From positions 1-21,022 of the forward strand of contig JADHZB010000260.1 of NCBI GenBank assembly GCA_015657535.1: a stretch of DNA of 21,022 nt, in the 5' to 3' direction. Under the pieces are notes generated by a model. The model was not told the DNA's origin. It saw only the letters and a list, made by a program, of their open reading frames with translations, and searched no databases. Source of the DNA: Nephromyces sp. MM_2019. Lineage: Eukaryota; Apicomplexa; Aconoidasida; Nephromycida. Both the position numbers and the translations under genes were made by a program. This document shows, one piece after another, positions 1-10,672 of this stretch (the stretch's first letter is position 1; the number at the start of each line of letters is the position of its first letter).

Positions 1-23
1 CACCCGCCCACCCTAAAACATAC

Positions 24-2806
24 CCCAGAAGAATACAGCTTCAGCGCACTGTTTAGAACCCCTAGAGATTCTGGGTCTAGCACTCTATTGTAGAGAAGCA
101 AAGACGCCATGAAGGAGAGGAAGCTGGATAAATCAACGTGGTGTGCGTGTTCTATCCCATTGACTATACTGATTATCTGCAATAGCTGCTGAGGACCCCC
201 CCCAGGGGGGGTATCTCTCATCATATGATTGGGGGGGATTCGCTGTTGCATATCGTGTGCAGCTTTTCTATCGCTCACCATCATCATGCTGGCAGGATCA
301 TTAGGATTGTGTGCGTGCATAGGACTAATGTTAGGGTTAGACATGTGAAGAGCTCCAAGGGGGAACGATCCACCCTCTTTCCCCCCAACCCCCCCTGAAG
401 ACTGAGGATGATAGTGAAGATGCGGACGATTCTGGGGGGCAGACATCATCATACGCTTACTTCCATTGGGGGAAGGAACCCCAGGCACCCCCCCTGCCCC
501 TACTATCGTATTCATTGCTAGGCTGTTTCTAGCATTAAACAGCGCTTCCATCTCATGGTGGTAGTAAGGGTGTGGGGGTGGGGTGTGGTGTGCTCGTAGA
601 TATTCCCCCATCATGTGAGCAGCTGCTGCCGGTGGTTGTTGTGATGGAGAGTATTCCCCCCCCATCATGTGAGCAGCAAACTGTTCTCCTTGTGAGCCCT
701 CCCTCCCACCCCCCCCAGCAGCAGCGGCAGGCATGGTGGGCAGCCCCCTGTAGAGGTGCAGATCATTCATCGTGAGAGACTGTGAGGTTGAAGTGGAATT
801 GCTAAACCCCATCCCACCAGGGGGGGGCATACTGTTACGCATGCGATTCATAGACTCATCAATGTGTTCACTGCAGGAAGAACTACCAGGGGGTGTGTGC
901 GCTGAAGCGTGGCTTGCCTTGTTCTTCCCTTCAACCCCCTTCATGTGGAGAGAGCCCATTTCCGGAATCGACATACTAAATCCCCCCCTTCCACAATCAT
1001 CCATGACAGAAGACCCCCCCCCACTCATTCTATCCACTCCAACAGGGGGAGGAGCCGAAAAGAAACCCCCCCCCAAGCTGCTGCTAGATGAGACATCCCT
1101 CAGAAAAACCCCCCCTGGGCTACTCGATGGGGTGGTGGAATTGCTCAGGCCTTTTGAATACACCCCTCCTCCCCCAAACCCCCTACTGCTTGAGGAAACG
1201 AAAGCTGGAGAATTTTCTCTACCCTTCCCAAGGGTGGCTCTTTGAACGAGGCCTCCACCACTTTGAAGGCGTGAGAGATCGGATTCTGGTAGCATAGCAC
1301 CTCCATCCCCCTGGGGTGTAGCAAGCTGTGGCTGCGAAGCTGAAGGTCTGTACATAATCCCCTCCATTGCAGGAGGGGGTTTTAAACCGATGCTCGAGTG
1401 GCCAGAGGGGGATGAAGCCTGCTTCTGGGAGGATGATGTGCTTCCCCCTCTTACGTTGGCACGATGAGACCCCGTGGAAGATGTTGCCCTTTTTCCCCCG
1501 TTGGGTGGGGGGTTGGCGGTGGTGACAGGAGAGATGGAGGGGGAGTTTGAGGGGGTCTTACGGGAGGAACTGCTGTGGGGGGGATTTGGATGAGGAAGAA
1601 AAGAGCGAACGAAATATTCCCCCCCTCCATCAGGAGGGGGCCCTACTGAGCCACCCCCCAACTGAGCGGGTTGGTGGTAGTGCTCACTTACTGTGCTGCT
1701 ACCCCTCCCAGACTTCTGGGGGTATGACGAGGGAGGGTTTCCAGCATCATTCGATGAGGAAGAAGAGGGAGTTGAAGATGGTTGAGCAGTGTTTGAGTCA
1801 GAAAAAGAGGAGGGTAGCTGGCGGCTATGCACACCACCAATAGATGAAGGCGATGATGAAGGGGAAGCAGAGAGGGGAGGGCCTCTAATCAAGTTATTGT
1901 TAGATGCTTTATAAAGGGATACAGAGGGGGCTGTATTCATGATAGCCCCCCCCCCTCCTGCAAGCATTTGCTGCTGCTGTTGAAGCTGTTGAAGATGGAG
2001 ATGATGCTGTAGGTAGAGATGGGAGCCACTCCCCCCTCCCAGTGAATTCGTCCCTCCTCCAAGCCCACTCCCCCCCAAAGATGTCATTCCCCCCATCATA
2101 CCATCCCCCCCCAAAAAAACCGCTCCTTCAGGCGAGTGTGTGTTCACCGTGTGTTGACTAGGCAGCATAGAGTTGACGAATGAGGAAGCAAACTCCCCAG
2201 AAAACTCTAAAGATGCCTTATTAGCCTGCATCCCATGACGTTTAACCCCCCCTCCCCCCCCTGCAGCAGCTGCGGGGGGTAGGTAATACCCCCCTCCATC
2301 ATCTCCTTTACGCACCCCCCAAGAGGCCTGAGCTATTGAAGATGCACCACCACTCTCCTCCTGATAATGATGATGAAACTGAGGATAGAGAGCATGCTGC
2401 TTTCCCGAAAAAGCGTGTGAGCGGCTCAACATCCCCCCCATAGAGGCTATACTATCCATCTCTGAGCTACCGGGCGGCATAAGCCCCCCCCCCCTGCCCC
2501 CCCTGAGAACTGTGGATGCACCACCCCTCCAGCTTGCATGTATTGAGGGCCACCCCCCATTATAGAGTCGCCACTATATACTGAGCGTACTGAGTATCCA
2601 AGGGGGGGGGCAGCACTCACTTTGTAGGGTTGATGGAAAGCATGAGCAGCTGGATATCCTACCGATTGGGAGGGCATGTGCACATCTCCACCTCCACCTG
2701 GGGGCTGCTGCCATCCACCACCTCCACCCCCCACAGCAGCAGCATTGGGGGGGAGGAAGTAGTTTGGGGGTTGAGATCTACCCTGCTTCAAGTGAGATGG
2801 ATCCAT
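24..2806 (-). CDS. Large poly-Gly/Pro/Gln/His low-complexity protein, partial (3' end off the left edge)
   Basis: Function not recognised. The minus strand is open without a stop from about 2573 to 24 (850 codons); I read every codon in this frame. It then reaches a GTATGT donor (exon end 24), so the gene continues outside the window. The first exon is 2621-2806 (62 codons, starts MDPSHLKQGRSQPP), begins just after a pyrimidine-rich CAAG, and ends at a GTGAGT donor. The protein is rich in Gly (mostly GGG codons), Ser, Pro, Met, His and Gln, with short QQQQQ, HHH and AAAA runs. The last ~65 residues before the donor are different: ordinary, helix-like sequence (LLQIISIVNGIEHAH, then LSSFLSFMASLLLYNRVLD), probably the edge of a folded domain. 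Such proteins are often nuclear or RNA-binding regulators, but no domain is visible here. The link between exon 1 and the long frame is unresolved: either a 47-base intron (2574-2620) or a frame change at the 11-G tract (2484-2494). Confidence 0.75.
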
Positions 2807-4386
2807 CTTGAAAGACAGGGGAGGGGGGGCTGTTTTTTGCTGGCGACAACGTGTATGCGTGCGCTAGAGACAGTGTGTGCATGTGCCCTAGCGACTATGT
2901 GCGTGCAAGGGGATTCGAAACCATAGAGAATAAGCTATTGCTTATTCAATGGGTTGTTACAGAGCAGTTTCCCTTGCCTAGCAGATGCATACATTGGAAG
3001 AACCGGGTTGAGACCCCAGCTCAAGGATATTATCTTCCATACCCCTCACGCACAGTGTGTGTTTATTTATACAAGATGAGGTCAACAGCAAAAAAACAGG
3101 GCGTTTCTCAGAGATAAAAGTTAGTAAAGCCTTCGCGCACACTGAAACATAAGCACACGCATGTCTGCTAGGCTGAATGAGGGGGATTCCACATAAAGAA
3201 GAAGAAAAGGGTAAAAAAAGGTGAAAAGTGAAGCAGCGAAAGTTCGGACACCCTCCTCTTATAGCGCTACAAATTGTGTAAAAAGGCACAGCGATGGTGA
3301 GGCTTTGGTAAGCATCTTCTTTGATGCCTCAGCTGCAAGATGCAGAGGATCCATCACAGAAACAATAATGAAGAAGCTGCAGTGTGAAGAGAAGAGAAAA
3401 AAAAACTTTCCTTTTCCCTCCACACAAAGAAGCGAACACCTGAAAACACAAAGAAACATCAAAGAAAAGAGACTGAAGAAGAAAGCGAACAAGGTGAAGA
3501 ACGTGAGCAAACAGAAGCAGAAATAGAAGGAACCAAAGAAAATGAAGAAATCGAAGAACAAAAAGAAGAAATAGAGTTATAAAGCTAGAAATTTCGTTGT
3601 TGCTACTGAATAGAGCTCTGTTGTATATTTTTCCTGTTTCATAGTCAGAATAGAAGCGGCAAAAAAAAGTACCTAAATTTAGCAAAGGATTAAATGGAAG
3701 GAAGCGTAAATATATATGGAAAATCCTATAGAAGTGTATATACACAAAAATGTGTATGAAATTGCCGCAGTCTTACTAGCAAGCAGACTTTTCACACACA
3801 GAGAAAGGCATTCCCACAAGCACACAGATACTAAAACACACTTAGACATTACAACACACACACCCACACATAGGCATCACAGAAAACACACACACATCAC
3901 AACCGGCGCACACACAAAGAATATGAACAAGTATATACTATTACCTCTACTAATCATCTTCCAACTTTTTCTGCGAGAAGAAAGTCAGAAGGAGGAACCA
4001 AAGAAAAGCAAAAAATGAAGCAGCAAATTCCTTTTTTTGCAGGGTTTCTTCGCAGGAGAGCGAAGAAAAACATGTCAGAAAAATGAGAAGCTTCTATTTT
4101 TAAAGAGAAGAAACTTCGAAAAGCGCTGCGGGAGGTATATTTTCAGTGCGTGCATAAAAACCAGCCAGAACTCTGGAATTTCCAGTGTTTTTTTTTGTCT
4201 ATGAAGGAGGAAGCATCAAAAAGTTATGTGTGTGTTGGTGTATGTGTGAGCTTGTGTGTGTGCTTGTTCGTGTGTGTGTGGATGTTTTTTGTGCATGTCT
4301 GTCTCGTGTTTTCAATGGACTTTTCATGTGTGTATGTCTTAAGAGTGAATCAACGCTAGTATGTCTGGTTTTTCCAAAGTGCTTAT
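2807..4386. other. Mostly non-coding stretch
   Basis: No convincing gene. The part 3180-3580 is strongly purine-rich on the plus strand, which creates long open but low-complexity frames on both strands. A 31-codon minus ORF at 3259-3354 begins MDPLHLAAEA, faintly like the MDPSHL start of the gene to its left; it could be an upstream first exon or chance. CA-rich DNA at 3795-3915 and TG-rich DNA at 4225-4290 resemble the microsatellites found inside introns elsewhere in the window. Confidence 0.5.
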
Positions 4387-4805
4387 TTAAGTAGTCTCAC
4401 GCGTGTGTGTGAATTCTAGTTTCTTTCCTGCCCCTCCCCTTGTGCTTCTAGATCCTGATTCCTCTTCGTCTCTAGACTGCTGCTCTGTTCCGCTGTTTTC
4501 TACTTCTTTTGAAGAATAAGCTTCAACTTCAAGGTTTGTATTGTAGCAAAGAAAATCACTAGTATTGCATGAAGCTAGGAGACTTATAGGCGCTGCTTCT
4601 GTTCACTCTTAAAAAAGCAGCACACACACACATTGGTATAAAGGCCAACACACACACCGGCATAAGCATCTACACACACTGGCATCAACGCCGTATCGTA
4701 CACTGGCAGAGACGCCGGCACACACACCCAGGAAAGAATACCCCAGACGCTCTGCTTCCACCAAGTGCGCACGAGGTTTACCGTCAAATTATATCGTAGA
4801 CGCCT
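4387..4805 (-). CDS. Putative two-exon 3' end of an unknown gene
   Basis: Exon 4742-4805 (after CTGCCAG, ending at GTATTC in phase 1) joins in phase to exon 4387-4598 (after GAACAG, ending in TAA). The second exon encodes about 70 residues with a hydrophilic, acidic tail (EVENSGTEQQSRDEEESGSR) and a basic end, typical of real low-complexity coding sequence. The intron between them holds a CA minisatellite, as in the well-supported genes here. No upstream exon or start was found. The plus strand across 4731-4831 also carries acceptor/donor-like signals (CACCCAG and GTAAGG), so the strand of the small exon is not certain. Confidence 0.35.
4618..4735. repeat. CA-rich minisatellite
   Basis: Diverged units of about 28-30 bases alternate CACACACA with a core like CTGGCATAAACGCC: cores near 4633, 4659, 4680 and 4703. 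It lies in the proposed intron between 4598 and 4742. Confidence 0.65.
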
Positions 4806-4859
4806 CTGGCAGAGGAACAAGGTAAGGTATACGAGCTTTTTGGATGTTAAAGCATTCAT

Positions 4860-5682
4860 TCCAATGCTAGTCGATTGTAAGCAGGTGAAGTAGAAAAGCT
4901 ACGAAGAAGTAGTAAAGCAAGTGAGAAGAAGAGCTGGTAAAAGCAGCACACCAGATTAGAGGAAGAACTAGCAACAGAGCAGTTACCAACAAGAAGCGCT
5001 ATATCTGGTGAAGATTTTTGTCGCTACTAACCCCCTTTTAGAGTCCTCTTGAGCTCCTATTTCAGACAACAATTTAAAGAATTTCTAGTCATTAAATGTA
5101 TATGTATTTTAGCAGTTTCAAGTCTCTTCTAAAGCCTCTCACATACATCTTTATAGCTGCAACCTTCACGGAAGTTTCTAAAGGCATTTTTACTAGAAAA
5201 TCGCATGATTTCTCCTTAGATCTCAATGTTTAGTTATCAAACGATTTTTTCGTAGGGAAAACCGCAATTTAGTTGCTAAACACGGCAAAAACACTGTAAA
5301 TTCCTGGAAGTTCTAGTCCATCAGTTTCAGTTATTAGGGTATACTCCTGACCGCCGATAGATATATACTATTATGATGATGATGATGATGTAGTTGATGA
5401 TGGATAAGATGATGTTATCTTATAATAATAATCATCAATTCAATGAAAATTTATCAAACATCATCTCCATCTTCTCCATCATCTACATCATCATTGCTAA
5501 AAAGTATGACTCTCTCTCCAGTTATAGAGTCAGATATTATACTAAAACTTCCTGCAGTTCATGAATAGTGCTTTTACGGAGGCATCTCATCACAAACGCA
5601 CTTTCCAGGATTTTAGCTGCTTCTACGCTTATTTATACATGCAGCAACTTAGATGAATAAACATCGGATTCTTACTATTTGC
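4860..5682. other. No supported gene; AT-rich spacer
   Basis: A minus frame at about 4855-5025 is open (56 codons, no ATG) and hydrophobic with an RSFSTSPAYNR segment, which resembles a targeting peptide, but I could not connect it to any exon. Apart from the inverted repeat at 5376-5496 and a small GACTCT/AGAGTC hairpin at 5508-5531, nothing else is visible. Confidence 0.4.
5376..5496. repeat. GAT/ATC imperfect inverted repeat (hairpin-forming)
   Basis: The left arm (5376-5416) is built of GAT triplets with the marker GATGTAGTTGATGATGG. The right arm (5456-5496) is close to its reverse complement, including the marker CCATCATCTACATCATC. The spacer is about 40 AT-rich bases. The markers make this more than two random triplet repeats. 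It could form a long stem in DNA or RNA. No terminal duplication typical of a transposon was seen. Confidence 0.75.
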
Positions 5683-6026
5683 TCATGTGGCTAGAGTCCA
5701 GCTAATCAATGAGGTGCTATTAGCTCCTCCCCCCATTGCCCCGTCTGCATTCAGTATGTTTCGCGCATGCTCACTCGCCCTCTGGTTTTTCCGCAATTTT
5801 AACTCATTTCATTGTAGTTGCACACACAATACAAGCTTTTAACGATAAAATGATAAAGCTGCTCCGATTTCGAGGGAAAACCTCCATTTCTAACTCTTTT
5901 TAATAGTATTTTTCGCTATTTTCTCCTACTTTTTAGACCAACTAAACGATGGCAAAGTTTCTCTTCTCTTCAGACCCCCAAGTACCACCACAGGGGATGC
6001 TTTATAGCATCGTCTTCGGCGAAAAA
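5683..6026 (-). CDS. Putative small two-exon coding segment
   Basis: Exon 5976-6026 follows a good acceptor (AATAATTTCAG) and encodes 17 residues (FFAEDDAIKHPLWWYLG). Exon 5683-5802 follows GAAATGAG, encodes about 39 residues (including NQRASEHARNILNADG) and ends in TGA. Both are in phase 0 and stand out as G+C-richer islands in AT-rich DNA. The weak point is the donor (GTCTGA). No start exon was found. It lies just downstream of the PICOT-like stop codon and is probably a separate gene, or chance. The plus strand has a competing 33-codon ORF starting with ATG at 5949. Confidence 0.28.
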
Positions 6027-6134
6027 CTGAAATTATTTCCTTTTTTGCCATAAAATTCAGGCTTTTACCTACTTTCTGTCTCTATTTTTAAACTATAAAT
6101 CGCCTCATACAAGTTCTCTTCATCCAAAAGAGCT

Positions 6135-9100
6135 TTAACTGAAGAGTTTACGAAGGGATTCAGCCCCTCCAGATTGGTAGGCTGATTTTAGGCACTTCAG
6201 ATCTCCTACAAAACTGCCGTTGTAGAAAGCTCGCGGATATTCAGCAGAGGCATCACTGGGAACACACAAATCCTTCGCCTTTAGAGAAATTAGGAAGAAG
6301 TTAAGGCTTGTAGAGTGCAAGAAAATAGGGGGCTCAGGCAGTAGGAAACAGGAAAAGAAAGAGAATGCGAAAAAAAGGTGGACATGGAGACATGATGATA
6401 TACATAAAACAACCACAGATCCACACGGCAAACATACACACGCACACACACACACTGCGAGAAAATCACTCAGAAGGCAAAAAATCCCACTTGTTAAAAC
6501 TCGAAGCTATGCTACACGAAGCCATCAAAACCCCCCCTCTTGAACGCATAAAACTCCGACATTCTCACCTTTTCAGGCTCCTCCAAGACGTTCAAAGCAC
6601 TGAAGTTTACCCCACAAGACTGCAGTAGTTCAAAAATCTGCTGGTTAGCCTGACTGTCTGTGGTATTTGGGGGGCCCTAGAACACACAAAAATTGAATTA
6701 TCGCAGATTTATATCCGCACACACACACATACAGATAGAATAATATACACAGTGCGCACATATTTACACATTTACACACATATGCACACACATATATGTA
6801 CATGGGCATTGCGGCATACACACAAACATATGCATACACACACACACACACACACACGCATACAAACACACATACCTAGACACTGTGACAAACACAAGCA
6901 CACATACAAAAATACATTTACATACACAGGCATTGCGACATGCACACAGACACATACATAGACGTTACAAAACAGATACAAACATACACAGGCATTTCGA
7001 AACACCCACATCCAGACACGCAGCACACACACACCTCCAGTAAAATCACTGCTTGGGAAACAGAATCTCCTCCAGCCGGCGTTTCACCCTCACCTTCTTC
7101 ATTCATTTCAGTAAGAGCATCCAGTAACTCAGAGTTTTCATGAAGTTCTTTCATCACATCAACCCCACCGATAAACTCTCCCTGTTGGAATGAAGAACAC
7201 ACACACACGCTGAAGATCTACAGTAAAACCAAATAGTAATGTAAAGCTTAGAGCTAATGCAGAGCCCATCGATTAAAATGCTTCTATATGCTAGTCTATT
7301 CCCATAACAGACTTACATTCAGATATAATATTAGAGACCTTTATACTGAGTACACACAGAGTATACGAGAGAAACACAGAGTATCATCGTGCAGCTATGC
7401 AATCTCATGAGAGATACATCTATATAGTCTGTAAAGAGGGGAAAAAAGTGTGCGAAAGAGATTGTCTTTCTCACATAAACCCACCGAAACACACACACAT
7501 TTTGAAGAAAAATATTCACCATAGATATCTCCTGACAACCAGCTACACGCACACATTGGAGCAACAACTTCACACACAGCTTAAACTTCAGGAAAAGATT
7601 TGCTTAAGTACCTTGTAATAAAGCTGAGGAAATGTTGGCCAGTTTGAGTACTCCTTCATGCCACTCCTAACCTCTTCATTCCTCAAGATATCAAACGTGT
7701 GATACTCCAATCCTGAGAGCTCACAAGCCATAGTGAAGGTAAAAATAAAAAAGTAATGGAGACAAATATACACTCACAGGCGTAAATATACTTAGAAGAA
7801 GAGGTAAAAAATCCTATATTTACTTACACAGATACGCAGGTGCATCAGGATACAAGTTTTTACCAGAAGCAGAAGGTAAACACACACACATACTAGAAGC
7901 ACAAGTTGTACACACAAAAACTGATAGTAGAGGACATACATACACACTGGAAGCAGAAGACTTCCACATACACACTCTGGGAGCTAAAGACTTGCAATCA
8001 CACACGCTGGAAGCTGAACGCTTGCAATCACACACGTTGAGATATATAAACATAAGCCTTCAAATATATATCAACACACACTATATAAACATAGGGAATA
8101 TTTTGAAATATAAAGCGAAAAATAAATACTATAACCTTCGCCCTAAAGCCAAAGAATTCTTTGGATAATGAGAGTTTGTGCGTGTATACGTGTGCTACTA
8201 CAGATACCCTATCACTAAAGGTCACTCTAACAGCCCAATCCATGTGTGTGGATGTGTGATGCTACTCGCCATTATCTGTGCGGGCGCTTATGGGTGCGTG
8301 TGTGTGCGTACCTGTAGGGGTATATGCTGGCGAAACAGTGCCTATGGTACTTGGTGTATGCTTAGATATGCATTAGTGTGTGTGCCTCACTGTGTATTCG
8401 TGAGTGGTAGCGTGCGCTTCAATTTTTGCTTCAGTTGGTGCCCCTCACCGTGCCCCCCATGTGTGCCACCGCTGTTCGTACCCCTTGGTACACCCCATCT
8501 GGTTGTGCATCCTCTGTGTGTAGTCCCCTCTACGTGTGCCCCCTCTCTGTACCCCCCCCCCTGTGTGTGTGCTTCAAAGGGAATTTCGATGAATTCCTCC
8601 CTCTTCTTCCTCAATTTCTCACCAAGCTCTTCCATAATAGCCACAGCAGCCTTTGAAAACTTGCAGAAAGGCTGACTCTTTGAGCCCTTAATAAACAGCA
8701 TAATATCATGCGTCTTCGTAAGCTTCTCCAAGGCAGCTCGCCTTCTCTCGGCTGTATATACACTCAAAATGATAGATTAACAGGGGCTAGGCAGTGGTGA
8801 TAGTAAACTAATTGCTACAGGTTGACACACACACGCACACAATTATAAGGACAACCCAAAAAATCTCACTCACAAATGGACACACATACATAACACTCCC
8901 ATACACATATACACACACACAACACCAATAAACAAACACACACAACATCCACACATACCGCTATCCTGCTCATTTTCAGAGGCAAGCACCTCCTTTCGTG
9001 TGTGTGTAGCAGCTGATGCTTCTGCAGTCAACTGAAATTTCTCTGAAAACTCCTTGGGGAGGCTCCCAAGCTCCGAAGCAGTCCAAGCCTTTAGAGCCTT

Positions 9101-10659
9101 TAAAAGATCCTGAGGGTTAAACCCTTTCGTCAATCCAACCCTATTACCCTTCTATATAGAGAATAACGAGACATAATGCCTTTTAGACGGAAAAATGAAA
9201 CAGACACACACATAACACCCACACATACAGTGCCAAAGAAATAAAGAAAAAGAGTGCAACAGTGTCTACGCACGCATGCGCTCTCAAAATATAGTGCAAA
9301 GGCGTATGAGAGACTATACAGCCACACATAGTCAAATCAAGCCACAGCATAGATTTCGCACACAAAAGCAGAAAAAAATAAGCCACGGCACACACTCTCT
9401 GTAGATTTATCCGCTCCAACTAAGCCACACCACACCCTCATCACATAAATATATTATATGCACATCCTTACCTCATCTCCAGATTACGCCATAAACACCA
9501 CCTAAACTGTGCTTAACATCTACACAAGCTACACACCAAATTCTTGGCCCACCAAAACCTTCCCCTCTCCACACACACACACATATCTAGCATCCATCGA
9601 ACACAACTAAAGCATTAGCACTCCAAAATCCTAAAGAAATCTTCTCTTTAAAAAACGAAAAGTTTGCGCAAAAGAAACATCAAAATACCCTCTTCCTCAG
9701 CATTTAACCAGCTGAAGACGATGCTGATATAACTAACCTCGAAGAAGAGGATAGTAGGAATAGAAGTAATCAAGGCAGCATCATTAGTAGGGAGAAAACC
9801 TCTACTTTTGATGAAGTCTAGCACAACGAATTTAACCATTGGGAATTCCTGACGTTAGAGGCATAAGCAGTGAAGTATAAAAAAAAAGATACATGAAACT
9901 GAAATAACGGGAAAATGAGCAAATCCATGCAAAAGAGGAGCAAAACAAAAAGGAGGAGGAAGATGAAAAAGACGAAAAACATGAAGAAGAAGAAACATAA
10001 AAAAAACGAAAGAGATGAAACATCAATAAACACCACAAAATATCAAAAAAGATTAATTAAAGATTTTTGCAGCAAAGCGAACGGCTGGAAATTCACAATG
10101 TTTCATTGGAGAAGCAAGAAGAGACAGAGTAAAAGACAAGCCCACATGTGCAATAAGAGTATCGGTAGCCACATACTCCCGCCAGTATTTGAGAAATTTG
10201 AGTATTGAAAATTTCATGCGATAAAATTCAAAAAAATTGGTAGAAAAACAGTTTAAGAAAAAAAATTTTGTGAGAAAAAAAATAATTGAAGGAGATGTTA
10301 CGGGAAAAATATCTGTGTATGAAGCAGAAAATAAAAAAAACAAAGAAAATATCCAAAAAATTTGATTTTAGATCAATTTCCAAAGAGAAGGCTCAATAAG
10401 TTAATTAATTCCCATAAAACATGAAGAAGATGTAAAAACCTCCACAAAATAACGAAGTTACACACAAAAAACCCCAAAACCTCCAAAAAGCGGCGATTTG
10501 AGGGAGTAAGCTTTATCAAACTTTAGAAAGAGGCCCTTTGAAAAGCCGGACGAGTTGTTTAGAGGGTGCGTGTGTATCCGCCGAGTGGATAAGGCAAACT
10601 CCTCTTCCACAAGACGGAGCAAGAAGCTCTTCATAATCTCCTGCCGTGGCGATTTCCAT
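6135..10659 (-). CDS. GLRX3: PICOT/Grx3-like multidomain monothiol glutaredoxin, complete, 8 exons
   Basis: Exons: 10522-10659, 9738-9848, 8959-9151, 8623-8751, 7612-7712, 7035-7181, 6569-6676 and 6135-6278. All introns are GT-AG, all phases agree, and the total is 356 residues ending in TAA. Domain 1 (residues 1-105) is thioredoxin-like: DYEELL start, cis-Pro loop SIPTILFFE (Pro77) and [10 protein letters not shown]. The WCxxC site is replaced by SADTHAPS, with no cysteine. Domain 2 (about 148-240) is a glutaredoxin with [14 protein letters not shown] (Cys177), [19 protein letters not shown] and FDIL; the family's CGFS is CKFS here. Domain 3 (about 266-356) keeps the fold pattern ([34 protein letters not shown]) but lacks both the active cysteine and the cis-Pro WPT motif. 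Proteins of this family bind a glutathione-ligated 2Fe-2S cluster and act in cytosolic/nuclear iron handling. ATG 10657-10659 was chosen because the exon matches the family N-terminus. Exon 1 ends at a GTTTGA donor, the weakest junction. Confidence 0.9.
6721..7034. repeat. CA-rich minisatellite inside a PICOT-like intron
   Basis: CACACA/CATACA blocks are interrupted by related cores such as GGCATTGCGGCATACAC (near 6806), GGCATTGCGACATGC (near 6929) and GGCATTTCGAAACACC (near 6991). Two weaker copies lie near 6877 and 6960. On the coding strand the tract is TGTGTG-rich and fills most of the intron between 6676 and 7035. Confidence 0.75.
7860..8045. repeat. About 30-base minisatellite inside a PICOT-like intron
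   Basis: Units of about 30 bases combine CACACAC with a GGAAGC.GAAGACTTGCA-like core. Copies start near 7863, 7894, 7924 (degenerate), 7947, 7977 and 8007; the last two are almost identical. It lies in the 910-base intron between 7712 and 8623. Confidence 0.75.
8430..8580. repeat. C-rich GTGTGCCCC/GTACCCC irregular repeat in an intron
   Basis: Irregular alternation of TGTGTG or GTGCC with runs of 4-10 C (GTGCCCCTC, GTGCCCCCCATG, GTACCCC, GTGCCCCCTC, then GTACC followed by more C). It lies next to the donor of exon 8623-8751. On the transcribed strand this gives a G-rich start to the intron, which could form G-quadruplexes. Confidence 0.55.
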
Positions 10660-10672
10660 GATGATTACTTAT

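Noticed and set aside
772..1245. 157-codon plus ORF and other plus frames at 572-1843
   Set aside because: They are shadows of the continuous 850-codon minus frame, which alone is open across the whole region.
6764..7032. Cys/Val-rich minus ORFs
   Set aside because: Translations of the CA minisatellite within a PICOT-like intron; the apparent cysteine repeats are TGTGTG reads.
7820..8053. 77-codon minus ORF with a repeated CDCKSSASSV-like unit
   Set aside because: Translation of the 30-base minisatellite, located wholly inside an intron.
10065..10217. Minus ORF with a thioredoxin-like look ([18 protein letters not shown]) as first exon of the PICOT-like gene
   Set aside because: It has no usable GT donor before its stop. 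The island at 10522-10659 has an ATG, the family-like DYEELL start and a GT donor in the right phase, so this ORF is intronic.
10569..10605. tRNA-like A-box (GCCGAGTGGATAAGGC)
   Set aside because: No anticodon stem-loop of proper size and no GGTTCGA-type B-box follow; the stretch is the reverse strand of the PICOT-like first exon.
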